From Pseudevernia furfuracea (Eukaryota > Ascomycota > Lecanoromycetes > Lecanorales > Parmeliaceae), in assembly GCA_022315425.1 (NCBI GenBank), contig JAIUPT010000032.1:608501-672500 (forward strand): DNA of 64,000 bases, in the 5' to 3' direction. Shown one piece after another: positions 44,675-55,382 of the stretch. The first letter of the stretch is position 1, and each line of letters opens with the position of its first letter. The translations under genes and the position numbers were made by a program. The notes beneath the pieces were generated by a model. That model saw only the letters and a list, made by a program, of their open reading frames with translations, ran no database searches and had not been told where the DNA came from.

Positions 44675-46380
44675 ATGAGCAACTTTGCTATTCTGCCCCT
44701 GAGCAGGTTCGCGGGTTCCAGCGCAGCAATTCGGAGGCCTAAAGTGCGTCGAACAGTTTGCAAACTACGTACATGGCTTATAACATCTTAGGAAATTGCG
44801 TGGTTTTCGTACGATGACGACCACGTTTTCCATTTAGACGAGCGATCGCTGAGATATTATTATCCCCCAAACCTCGGAGCGGACCTTTCCAAAGGGTTTG
44901 ATACCTTTCAACAGCTCGATGATACGGCAGACGATCATTTGGACAGTCTCCTTAAGACTATCATTGATTTTGAACAACGGACTGGCACCAAATGCGCTGC
45001 TGAAGTTGTGACGTGGAGGTATGTTTAATATAGAGCAACCCCCTTTCCTCCAGTCGATACCATAACAGGGTTGCCCTTTAGCTCAGGTCTCTGCCCAAAA
45101 CAATACGCTGACTCCTAGCCTGCTGAAGAGGAATGATGACCAAGGTTCGAATGTGCTGGCTCGATAATCCAGAAAGTATTAAAAATGGACAGATTATGGC
45201 GGCGCCCTTCGACAACATGGGCGGGTAAGACACATGCCGCGGACCAATTTGAAGGGTTTGGTCTGATTCCCCATAGGTTTGAAATGAACGCGACCAGATT
45301 CCAAGTGGGTAACCCAAGGCAGCTGCGACTTGAAATGTACATACTGGCTGACTTTTTGGCTTATTAAAGGACAGCATGTACGTTGCCCTGAGTCAGGCGC
45401 TAGCAATGCTCTAGTACCAACCACTGCAGCTTCATCGAGGAAAACCACGAGCACAAGCTTGAATCGAGGAAGCAGCAGCACGCTCAAGCCTCGCGACCTG
45501 GTACTCCTTCACAGGACCTCATGAGTTTTTGGGGTATTTTTGATACTTTCCCGGGGACCATGGGCTCGCTAACTTCCTATTCGAAGGATATAAATTTGAA
45601 GCCTTGTCATTGACCCCTGATCCGTGGGATGCAACTTCGCGAGGATTCATCGAAAACCGCGAGAATGTGGTAGTAAATAACTACGCCCAATACTGCTCTG
45701 TGGTAAAAACAGGCATTGGTAAAGCAAAGATGGTCATCGGAGGCGAGGTTGATGCTTGTACGTCGCGATGTTTCCGGAACTAATAGCCATGATAAAAACT
45801 TGCTCATGATTGCTCAGTATGGGACTGCAAGCCGGAGAACAGGGATGATCCCATCAATTGGGTAGAATTGAAGACCTCAGCAGAGATCGAAAACGACAAG
45901 GATATGCTCAAGTACGAACGCAAATTACTGAAATTTTGGATACAGTCGTTCTTACTCGGGGTACCCAAGATCATTGTGGGTTTCCGCAACCAAAAAGGGA
46001 TCTTGCAAAGACTCGAAGAGCTAGAAACCAAGAACATTCCGGGAATCGTTAAACGACAAGGCAAAGGAACATGGGATGGTAATCTTTGCATCAACTTCAC
46101 AGCTGCATTCCTCGACTGTGAGAGCTCCACGACCTGCAATGTCGAATCAACTAACGCTTCCTCAGGGCTCAAACAGACAATCACGACCGATGGTGTTTGG
46201 CGGATACGAAAAAGGGAGAGGTCCTCATTGATCGAGGTATTCAAGAACGAGGACTACGGTCATGGTGATATTCTCTCCCCAGAGTTCGTCGAATGGCGAA
46301 ATGGTAGGGATGCGAACGAGGCAGACGTAGAAGCAGCAAAAGCCAGGCTCATCGATTCAATCAACCAAGAGACCCGTTAA
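44675..46380 (+). CDS. RAI1: Decapping nuclease / Rat1-interacting protein RAI1 (DXO family)
   Basis: Nuclear enzyme that removes incomplete 5' caps and activates the exonuclease Rat1. Eight exons: 44675-44743, 44792-45018, 45129-45224, 45277-45304, 45370-45377 (8 nt), 45430-45533, 45587-45757 and 45818-46380; 1266 nt, 421 aa. Family blocks appear in order: FAGSSAAIRRPKEIAWFSYDD, YYYPPNLGADLSKGFDTF, MATRFQ-type segment FEMNATRFQ, FIEENHEHKL, the metal-binding motif GGEVDALWD, and WVELKTS. GFRNQKGIL follows as the last active-site block. The 8-nt microexon plus its neighbours gives RFQDSIFIEENHE, exactly the family pattern; skipping it breaks the frame. The introns are 48-110 nt. Confidence 0.93.
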
Positions 46381-46817
46381 CCTTAGCCATTGCACGGTAT
46401 CCTGTACTACCAGATACTGACAATGACAGCTTCTTCGAATGACAATGTTACCGCTCGATCCAGGATTGTCGAGCAGTCACGGAATGTCACGATGGTTTGA
46501 TATACACCCCCTGAGAGATCCTTTCTCGTCATGTGGAACGGTAATTGAACGGTCTTAGTCTAATAGCCAATATCTCAGAGTGTAATACATTCCATCCTGC
46601 GAAACCCCCTTCATTTACGGTCGGACGTCAGTACAAGATCCCATTGCACAACAGTATTTTTGGCTCCTTGGCTTTTTCTTGGGCGACATCAGAGCTGAAA
46701 GATTCGATCCCACTGATCGATCGAACTGTACATGAGTGATCTAGCCTCGGATCAGGCAGGAAGGTGCGGTGTTCAGTAGACTGTTAGCCGGTTGCTTCTA
46801 CCCGCAAGCGAGATTTC
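46381..46817. other. Convergent intergenic region, no gene seen
   Basis: RAI1 and URM1 converge on this 437-nt interval. No gene or RNA is supported. Confidence 0.45.
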
Positions 46818-47268
46818 TCAGCCCCCGTGAAGCGTAGAGACGAAGAGGATGTTATCATCCCTCTTCAATTCGTACTGGTCCTCGCCTTCTAGCTCCCAAT
46901 CGGCATCGTTGACTAAAACGAGGATTCCGGGCCGTCTGCAACTCATCAGCGCAACTAAATCTCTCCCGCATCACTGCACCATAGGCAATCACCAACACTG
47001 TGCCGTTCATGACAAACATCTCTTTTCTTTTGTCCCCCATTAGATTCTCGCATAGATATCGTACGAGGAAGGCCAGATTTGCAGACTGGCCGTTCTCATC
47101 GGTGCTTGGTAGAGCCACCTGATACTTTCGCTGATTCGAGAAAAGCAATTCAAGGCCACCTCTACCGTTGATCAGAAACGTGTAGAAAGGTAATTAGAAA
47201 TTTAATGTAACTGACGTGAATTCTACAACGACCGGGACTTTTCCTTCATCTTTCGACTTAGTATCCAT
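46818..47268 (-). CDS. URM1: Ubiquitin-related modifier URM1
   Basis: Ubiquitin-like sulfur carrier. Its C-terminal Gly-Gly is thiocarboxylated by Uba4 and supplies sulfur for 2-thiolation of U34 in tRNA Lys/Glu/Gln; it also conjugates to proteins. Exons on the minus strand: 47268-47216, 47161-46997 and 46935-46818, introns 54 and 61 nt; 336 nt, 111 aa. The protein starts MDTKSKDEGKVPVVVEFTGG, contains LCENLMGDKRKEMFV, then VRPGILVLVNDADWEL, and ends FVSTLHGG, the diagnostic terminus. The second intron has tandem GT dinucleotides at its 5' end; only the inner one (GTTGGT) keeps the VRPG frame. It faces ELP2 with 224 nt between starts. Confidence 0.95.
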
Positions 47269-47492
47269 TGTATCCGTCATTGTAGGCCAAATATACGTAG
47301 CACAAAGCATTTACCGCTTGATGCTGACAAAACACTTACAAAAATCGCAGCGAGACATCTCTTACTTAAAGTACGTTCGGCTGCTAAGTACTCTAAGCGC
47401 GGCAAGCGAGCGTCTGGAAGTTTTATCGAAATAGAAGAGTCAGTCATTCTTCGTCTTTTCTGTACTAGTACACTTCTCTTTTTCAAAAATCA
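47269..47492. promoter_or_regulatory. Compact bidirectional promoter of URM1 and ELP2
   Basis: Only 224 nt separate the start codons of two genes needed for the same tRNA modification (mcm5s2U34), so regulatory sequence must be shared or overlapping. An AAAATCAATGG context precedes ELP2. I see no obvious TATA box. Confidence 0.6.
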
Positions 47493-50017
47493 ATGGTGGA
47501 TTGGAACCCTGAGTACCTTGCTGCTGGCGGTAATCGTCATCCGTCGGCTGCTGATTGGGATCTAGCAAGTGGACTACTTGCCTTCGGCGCAGATAGGAAT
47601 ATAGCGATTTGGTCACCGTTGGTATGGCTGATTTTCATTTGCCAATTCAAAACAGCTCACTGTGTAGATAGGATGATAGTTACCAAGGTGTCAAGGCGTT
47701 GTTACGCGGTCACACTGATATCGTGAACGCAGTCAAATTTCTCCCAACCCAGGCAGCCTTTTCTCAAACAATTCTTAGTGGATCTGTCGACAAGACTGTC
47801 CGGGTATGGCAAACTAAACCAACATTCCCTACCGGGTTTGATCTTGTAGCAACTTTAGAGGGCCATGAGAGCTCTATAAACTGCCTGGCAGTCTTCAAAG
47901 GAACAGATATCTTTGCTTCAGGATCAGCTGATGCAACAATCCGAATCTGGTGCATTAAAAGCCTAGAACATGGGATCAGTATTGAGCAAGTGCAGACAAT
48001 CCAGACAAAACCTCGCTTTTTCGCCCTTACATTGGCATTGCACTCATTAGGTACAGGGGAAGACCTCGTACTTGCTGCGACTGGTACCAAGAGCATTGTG
48101 CAGGTCTACGTGGCTTCGAAAAATGGCGAGTTTTGCCATCAAGTCACATTGCCCGGTCACGAAGGCTGGATACGTTCTCTGGGTATCACCCGGGAGAGAG
48201 AATCAGCGGATAGCGATCTTCTTTTGGCGTCCGCAAGTCAAGACAAGTATATCAGGTTGTGGCGTATAACACAAGGGAAGCCAGAAGCCAATCTCGAGAC
48301 TGAATCAGCTTACGGAGATCTTGAGAAATCCTTGTCTAACAAGGCACACATGCTTCAAAGCTCCCAAAATTCATACTCAATCTCCTTTGAGGCTTTACTC
48401 TTGGGTCATGAAGATTGGATTTACAGTATCTCCTGGCGTCTTGATAAAGAGCGTCTTCAACTGCTTTCTGCGTCAGCAGATAATTCTCTGGCCATTTGGG
48501 AATCCGAACAGAGTTCGGGCGTATGGGTATGCGTTACTCGACTAGGTGAGATAAGTGCGCAGAAAGGATCTACAACAGCGACTGGAAGCACGGGTGGCTT
48601 TTACATCGGCCTCTGGTCACCGAATGGCGAGAAGCTAGTAAGTCTTGGACGGACAGGGAGTTGGAGGCTGTGGAACTACGATAGGGACCAGAATCGTTGG
48701 CTGCAGGAATTTGGCATTAGTGGGCACACAAAATCGGTAGCCGACGTCGCCTGGTCGAAGGATGGCTCATATCTCCTTTCCACTGGATCAGATCAGACTA
48801 CACGACTACATGCTGCGTGGAAGCGTGGAAGTAAATATTCTTGGCATGAAATGGCACGGCCACAAATACACGGCTACGATTTGAATTGCATAGATTCACT
48901 TGGTCAGATCGAATTCATCTCAGGAGCTGATGAAAAGCTCCTTCGCGTATTCAACGAACCTAGAGCAACAGCTGAGCTACTTGACACTCTGTGCGATATC
49001 CACACCAACGTTGAGCAGAATATGCCAGATACTGCCGACATTCCGGCCTTGGGATTGTCGAATAAGGCAACTGAAAGTGCTGCAGGTGTAGAGCCTAACA
49101 CTGACGGGCATGCCGAACCAGAAACTCTACCATCTGCAGTCCATGGCCAGACGCTCAGCGTAGATTTTCCACCTCTGGAGGATCAGCTGGCAAGACATAC
49201 GCTATGGCCAGAAAGAGAGAAGCTTTATGGACACGGCTATGAGATCTCTGCTGTCGCATCCAGTCATGACGGCACTGTGGTTGCTACTTCGTGTCGAGCA
49301 AGCTCATTAGACCATGCAGTCATACGCCTTTACACGACCAAAGACTGGCGTGAGGTCATGCCATCATTGAAAGCTCATTCGTTGACAGTCACTGCTTTGT
49401 GCTTCTCGAGCGATGATCGGTATCTCGTCAGCGTTGGTCGAGACAGGCAGTGGGCCGTCTTTGAGAGAGATGGTGTCCGACCTGATGGTTACTTGTTAAA
49501 GCATTCAAATCCCAAAGGCCATTCGAGAATGATACTTGATGCTTGTTGGGCTCCTCTGGAAGCTGGAAGGGTATTCGCTACGGCTGGTAGAGACAAGACC
49601 GTCAAGATATGGAGTATAAACGCAAAGGGTACAGAATGCACGACAACAATGGCAGCAGCAGCTTCTGTAACAGCGGTCGACATATCCTCTCGACTGTTGC
49701 AAAACAACATGATAATTGCAATTGGGTCCGAGACGGGTAACATCACCCTCCACATCCTGCATCTTGCTAATTGGACGGTGAAGCAAACTTTCAAGCTTGA
49801 TGACTCGTAAGCAAATGATTGTATTCGTTGCTGCTCTTTCGACATTTTAAATAACGCGTTGGACAGTTTACAGCCCTCGAGATCAGTTACCCATCTTGCT
49901 TGGCGACCCACTCTCCAGAAGAATTGTGTGGACGAGGCAGATCATAACAAACGGCAATTGGCAGTAGTAAGCGATGACAGCTCGTTAAGGCTCTTCTCAG
50001 TTTCTGTATTTGCGTAG
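47493..50017 (+). CDS. ELP2: Elongator complex subunit 2 (WD40 protein)
   Basis: Double WD40-propeller scaffold of the Elongator Elp123 subcomplex, required for cm5/mcm5 side chains on wobble U34. Exons 47493-47621, 47672-49806 and 49867-50017; introns 50 and 60 nt; 2415 nt, 804 aa. Exon 1 begins MVDWNPEYLAAGGNRHPSAADWD, matching the family's 'GaNR..aadW' start, and joins to DDSYQGVKALLRGHTDIVNAV. WD-type GH...D...W units repeat through the protein, e.g. GHESSINCL, GHEGWIRSL, GHEDWIYSI, GHTKSVADVAW. Exon 3 supplies the last blade, SVTHLAWRP...SLRLFSV. It forms a divergent pair with URM1. Confidence 0.94.
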
Positions 50018-50108
50018 ATTAAATCTGCACGATATCAATGAAAATGCATTTTGCGCCAGAAATGGATGCGTAGGCATGTTGAAATTGCCTCCCCAAGGAC
50101 ATATCGGC

Positions 50109-51021
50109 TCAGTCCCTCTTCTCATTCCCATAACCACCTTTGCCTTCCAGACTCTCGTAAGTCTTGCCCTCGCCCGGTCGTCCCTCCCGTGGGCCTCTCT
50201 CTCTCAAATCATCCTTCAACCACTCCAGCACCAATTCTCCTAATTGACTGTTTCCACTTTTCCTCATCCCTCCAATATTGAAACTCCCGACGGCACCCCA
50301 TTCCTTGACTTTTCCTATGTGCATATGCACTAAATGTGTTGGCCAATCGGCCAAATTGTCCAGGATATGCGTTGCATACACGATCGTGCAAGCTCTGCTC
50401 TCCGTCTCCCTTTTCAAGAACCCCAAGAAATTACTCCGACTCAAAAGATCCAAATCAACTGTGATCTCGTCAAGCAACAGCACCCGCCACGGCCTCAAAA
50501 GTCCCATGGCAAGCTGCACCCTTCTCCTCTCTCCATCACTGACAGCGTGCATCCGCCATGCCAGGTCGATGTCGAGGATTTGAACCAACTCATCCCTTCG
50601 CTCAGTGTAGTAGTTGCCTCCTACGGAGGCGAGGAGAGTGGGTACGTCAATGTCGGTGCGTACAATAGGGTTGAGCACCCACTCGAGACCGAGGTAGGTG
50701 ACGCCTTCGAGACCAGAGGTGAATGGATCGATTCCAGCGATGTTGACTGTGCCAGTGGGAGCCATCCGTTTGCCGGACAGGAGGCGGAGTAGTGTGGTCT
50801 TACCCGCGCCATTCGCTAGAAGAGGTCAAAGATGAGGTGAGAGATTGGATGAAGAGACAAGAGAAGGACGATATACCGCCGATCAGTAGCGTCCGACTGC
50901 CAGGGGGAAGGCTGAGAACGACATCCTGGAGGCCAGAGGAACCGTCTTGAAATGCATAGGAGAGCGACTTGACATTTATGGAAGGCGCTTGCTCTTTCGG
51001 TACTCCATTGTGGGTTCCCAT
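50109..51021 (-). CDS. CAF16: CCR4-associated ABC ATPase CAF16
   Basis: Soluble single-domain ABC ATPase linked in yeast to the CCR4-NOT complex. Exons on the minus strand: 51021-50877 and 50815-50109, intron 61 nt; 852 nt, 283 aa. The intron splits the Walker A motif, which reads GANGAGKTTLL once joined, so the exon structure is essential. The signature is SDGERRRVQLAMGLL and Walker B is VLLLDEITVDLD, followed by a switch His in YATHILD. The C-terminus is a charged Gly/Arg/Glu tail. No membrane segments. The stop lies only about 90 nt from the ELP2 stop (convergent), and the start is divergent from MOD5. Confidence 0.94.
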
Positions 51022-51289
51022 TGAAAGGACTGGAGAATATATGGAGAATAATTTAAAACACAGAGGCCCTGTATGGTGTGTAGAAGAATACAGTATCTGC
51101 TGAACTAAAGAGAGAGTGAGTGTGTGTGTGTGTGAGTGTGTGTGGTAAGGTTTTGGGTTCGTATTGGAGGGTTTGCCCTTATCGTTAAGACGCTAAGATA
51201 AATGGAGAGTGACTCGAGTGACTCGACAGGTTCTCCCTTTGAGCTTGGGCAAGCAATGCCCTTTTACTTCCGCGACTTGCTCCAATTCC
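51022..51289. promoter_or_regulatory. Divergent upstream region of CAF16 and MOD5 with a (GT)n repeat
   Basis: A 268-nt spacer between two starts. It includes a GT-rich microsatellite at about 51116-51145. Confidence 0.45.
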
Positions 51290-52701
51290 ATGCTACGAGC
51301 GACGAAACGGTGTATCGCAATGTCGTCAGCTCTACCACGACCTCCACTGGTCGCCGTGGTGGGAGCTACGGGCACAGGCAAATCTCAAGTCAGTCCTTCC
51401 CGCTGCATTCTCGTCTTTGATACTGAGTCACTTTTCAGCTTGCTATATCATTGGCTCAACGATTCACTGGAGAGATCATCAATGGAGATGCTCTGCAGAT
51501 GTATGAGGGTCTGCCGATCACTACGAATAAGCTGTCATTAGCGGAGAGGAAGGGCATACCACACCATTTACTGGGTTGTGTCAAATTAGGCGAAGAACCG
51601 TGGACGGTCAAACAATTTCTAGAGCGAGCTACCAGCATCATTAAAGAGATTAGGTCGAGGGGACGCCTTCCTATTCTGGTTGGTGGAACACACTACTACA
51701 CACAATCTCTTCTATTTCGAGGTGTATTAATTGAAGAGGAGGCGACAGACCATGTTACACTTGAAAAACAGGCTCAGAAATGGCAATTGCTCGATGCAAG
51801 CACAGAGGAGATGTTGAAGGAACTCCGGAAGGTGGACCCAGAAATGGCCATGCGATGGCACCCTAGTGACCGAAGGAAAGTTAGACGTAGTCTTGAGATA
51901 TGGTTGAAGACAGGCAAGAGAGCCTCTGAAATATATAAAGAGCAGAAAACCCAAAGTCTTGATATCGAGTCTGGTGGGTGGGATAGGACTGCTGTGCCAA
52001 ACGACTCTGATGCCTTAGCACCATCTCACGTGCGATACGACTCGCTTATCTTTTGGGTTCATGCGCACTCAGATGTGCTCAACTCGAGGCTGGAGGAACG
52101 TGTGGATAGCATGGTCGCGCATGGCTTGCTTGAGGAGGTTAATTCCATGCAAAGCTTCCTTCGGGGTCAGGAACAGCAAGGTGAGAATATCGATCAAAGC
52201 CGCGGCATATGGGTTGCCATTGGTTTCAAAGAACTTCTGCCTTATATTTTGGACGAAAGCCGCCCGGAGAAGCTAAGGCAGGAAGGCATTGAGCGTACAA
52301 AGATCGCAACAAGACAGTACGCCAAACGCCAAGATCGGTGGATCAGGCTACGGCTGCAGCGCGCTGTCAATGACGCGGATCTCACGCAGAAAATGTTCTT
52401 GCTCGATGCAACTGATTCTTCGTGCTGGTTGGATGCTGTAGATGCAAAAGCTAAAGAGATTACGGCAGCGTTTATCAGTGGGGTTGCGCTCCCTAGGCCT
52501 GATTCGCTATCAGATGCCGCGATGAAATTGCTTGTATTGCCTGAAGAGGAGGCTCAATCTGCAAGACACTGCGAGGCTTGTGACAAAACACTCATGTCCC
52601 ATAGTCAGTGGATCAATCACCTGAACAGTAAAGGTCACCGCGCTTCAGTGAGGCCGAAGATTGACTGGAAAATATTGTACCCGAAGAGCAGTCGCCACTA
52701 A
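51290..52701 (+). CDS. MOD5: tRNA dimethylallyltransferase (i6A37), MOD5/TRIT1 type
   Basis: Transfers the dimethylallyl group of DMAPP to N6 of A37 next to the anticodon in cytosolic and mitochondrial tRNAs. Exons 51290-51388 and 51439-52701, 50-nt intron; 1362 nt, 453 aa. The P-loop is VAVVGATGTGKSQ at the exon end, followed by LAISLAQRFTGEIINGDALQMYEGL and the DMAPP-site loop VGGTHYYTQSLLF. The C-terminus has a C2H2 zinc finger, CEACDKTLMSHSQWINHLNSKGH, typical of eukaryotic members. Two in-frame ATGs occur: 51290, giving a basic leader MLRATKRCIA, and 51320 (MSSALPRP). In yeast MOD5, alternative starts make mitochondrial and cytosolic forms; the same arrangement is inferred here. Confidence 0.94.
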
Positions 52702-52974
52702 TGAGCCATGCAGAACCCTCAGTGGTCTCCTTCTCGCGCAAACAAATGCAGCTTCTATAAATTTGTGGGGCTCATCCATTCAAACATCGTCAGACACAGA
52801 AATGTGAGGGCTGACAGCAGGGTTGGATGTCTCGAAGAGTGCGTGATCTTTACTCGCTAATACGGCACTCTCAAAGCGCTGCTAGACATGCAGTACTGGC
52901 AGTTAAAAATCCCCTATTTCCGGAAAATGGTGGGAGTCCCACATTGTAACTTCGACTCAATTTTGACTCATGCA
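52702..52974. other. Convergent spacer between MOD5 and PFK26
   Basis: This 273-nt 3'-to-3' interval shows no gene. Confidence 0.4.
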
Positions 52975-55382
52975 TCAGTCTCGAAGTGCTCTTTCGACTA
53001 GCACTTGTTTTCCGTCACCGAGCTCAGAGGATGTTGCGAGGCCGTTGCGTGGCGAGCCAGTTGCCGTGCGCGGGGAGCTTGTACCAGTCTTTGGAGTGTC
53101 CAAACCCATCGGCGTGACAGAGCCGCTCGGGGAAACGGGGATCTTGATGTCTTCGGGCGAGCTAGGGACCAGTTTTTCAGGGAGCCCGGATATCTTGATT
53201 CTCGTAGCTTCATTGTTGTAGCTAGCGGGGATGATTTCGATGATTTCGTTCCGAGGGAATTGGAGGTTTGGGATGTCTATAGCATTGCACGCCATTAAAT
53301 ATCCATAGAGCACCCTTAGAACGCTCTCATGTGCAATTATGAGCAGATCATTCTGCTCCCTCTCAAGTTCGAGTATGACGGGCTCGAGCCTGACTGCCAG
53401 ATCGTGGTACGACTGGGAAACTTCAGCAAAGAGCGAGCATCGACAGATTAGGTCACTAACCTCAGCCCGCGGATATCGATGATGATATGGGTCCGCTTCA
53501 TGTTTCGCTACCTCATCAGGATACTCAAGTCTGATCCGTCTTTCGGACTTCTTCTCACAAACTCCTGGATTAAGTTGACTCAGCTGAGACCTTTGACGTA
53601 CTCTGTAGCCTTTTTCCTCAAGAAAGTGACCCGTCTCTATCGTCCTTTTTCTGGTCGAAGTCCATATTGTCAGCATTTTCAATGGAATGTCTGGTCCACC
53701 GCGGCCGATCATAGCTTCTATAATCACACTTAGCACTGCTCTTGAAGGTAAGAGACACAAATTTAGACAAAAATCTCTAGGAAATGACAGGAGCCTTCTG
53801 CTTCCCAAAGCCCCTTGCGACTCAAATTTTGTGCGAACAAAGGAAAGACGCTCCTATAGCACTTACGTCTTTCTCCCTCTCTGTGACGAATAAGAGTTTC
53901 CGACATCTTCTTTGCATACTCCTTCCCTTGTTCGGACAGAGACGCGTCGGTCTTATAGGAGTCTTCTTCTCGGGAAGTTCCGGCTCTCGCAAAGTACGTA
54001 TGTCTTGATTTGATGTGCAAATTGAGTAAGTAAAAGACGATCCTGCAGATATTGAGGTAAGCTAACCTTCAGACAAGATGTGAGTCGCGAGAAATACAAA
54101 GGAGCAACACAAAAACATTCCAACGGCATGCAGAAGCAGATTCAACAATATGCCCCTGTTTCAATCGCTGAGATGGCTCTTGGCTTGCTCCCAACATGGG
54201 TGCCTATGTCGCATACGAAACACAGACTACAAGCCAGTCCAACGATATTCTCCCGCTTACACGGCTCGCAAGACTCTTGGCATGCTCCTAAGATGACTAT
54301 CTGTGGAGCAGAAGACACCCCGAGCAGAAGCCATTCAACGGCATGCTCCCGTTGAATTGGCTTGTTCCCAAGGTGGGGATCTACGGAAGATCAAACAGCC
54401 TGAGAACTACCTCACGTACCTGTGAGAAAGGTAGCCAAAGCTACAGTTGTTAACAGTGATCCTCTCGCCAGCATTAATCATTTTGATGTAATTTAGGTCA
54501 GGTTCCTCCATTGTCTCGAAATGTGGTATTTTGGCGCTCATTCTTGCGAGGTAGTGCTTAACGGCAGCGTCTGATGACCAACCAATGTAGTCGGGTGAAG
54601 AAATCTTTACACTTCGCACATTTTCCTCTATGATCTTTTCATCATCGCAAGCGCTTTCAATAAACAAAGTTTCCACTTCGTGCTTTGAAAACTCTTTCGC
54701 CAGGGATCTCCGGCCCTCGGAGAGCGGATTTACCGCGTCGTATATTGCAATTTGCCCGTTCTCGTGGTTCAAAAATTCTACACATGTTATTTAGAATGGT
54801 ATCTTCAATGCATGCACTCGAGCTGTAAAATAAGGAGCGGTCCAGGGATTGATGGAGCACCTTGCCAATGCAACACAGGTTGGTACCCATTGGTATAGAC
54901 GTGGGAGGAACCTGTCGGAAACATACGTACGGTAGATATCATCTCGACATTTCTTCAGGATCTTTTGGCGAAGGAGGACTGTGCTTGCTGAAGCATTCAC
55001 AAAAAAGTAATCGTCTGGCACATCCTTTCCATCACCGACATGCTCTCTTCTATAGTCTCCTAGGTGAAAGACCCGTGTTTTGACTCCAAGCCAGCGCAGA
55101 TACCTCGCTAGAGCAACAGAGAGATGGGTCTTGCCCCTCGCTGGCAGGCCTACTGTGGCTATGACTATTCGGCCTGAATGGAAGAGACGACCTGACTCAG
55201 TACTGTACAGTTGCGCTGGCGCCAACTCTCCAGTCGCTGGCATTTCATGGATGGCATCAACAAAAGTGCTAGATTTTCGCCTAAATCTCCGAGAGTTTGC
55301 CGCAACATCGGCAGTCCTATAGACAGACACTGAGTAAGGACTGAGCTGTCGGCAACAGTGTCACTTACAGTAGGGTATCCAT
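52975..55382 (-). CDS. PFK26: 6-phosphofructo-2-kinase with degenerate bisphosphatase domain (PFK26-like)
   Basis: Makes fructose-2,6-bisphosphate, the activator of glycolysis. Exons on the minus strand: 55382-55369, 55316-54931, 54777-54420, 54042-53867, 53717-53461 and 53412-52975; 1629 nt, 542 aa. The kinase P-loop is VGLPARGKTHLS, followed by HLGDYRRE and YDAVNPLSEGRR. The C-terminal half is histidine-phosphatase-like with TIWTSTRKRTIETG and IIAHESVLRVLYGYL, but the catalytic RHG motif reads RAG (codons 53987-53979, in YFARAGTS), so the phosphohistidine residue is absent. Three introns are long for this locus (153, 377 and 149 nt), and one of 48 nt (53413-53460) is a multiple of three; removal joins YPRAE to SYHDLAVRLEP. 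The C-terminal 80 residues are Ser/Thr/Pro-rich, a possible phosphorylation region. Confidence 0.9.
54179..54378. repeat. Three degenerate copies of a ~22-nt element in a PFK26 intron
   Basis: Within the 377-nt intron 54043-54419, three related stretches start near 54179, 54276 and 54357. Each follows the pattern TTGG-C(T/A)TG(C/T)TCC(C/T)AA-(2 nt)TG. A second pair, AACGGCATGC, sits near 54122 and 54338. Copies are spaced about 97 and 81 nt apart. Origin unknown. Confidence 0.5.

Noticed and set aside
45078..45487. Overlapping minus-strand frames of 75-99 codons in RAI1
   Set aside because: They are antisense to RAI1 exons and introns and show no domain.
54080..54355. 91-codon plus-strand frame inside the PFK26 intron
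   Set aside because: No recognisable domain; it overlaps the degenerate repeats and is better explained as intron sequence.
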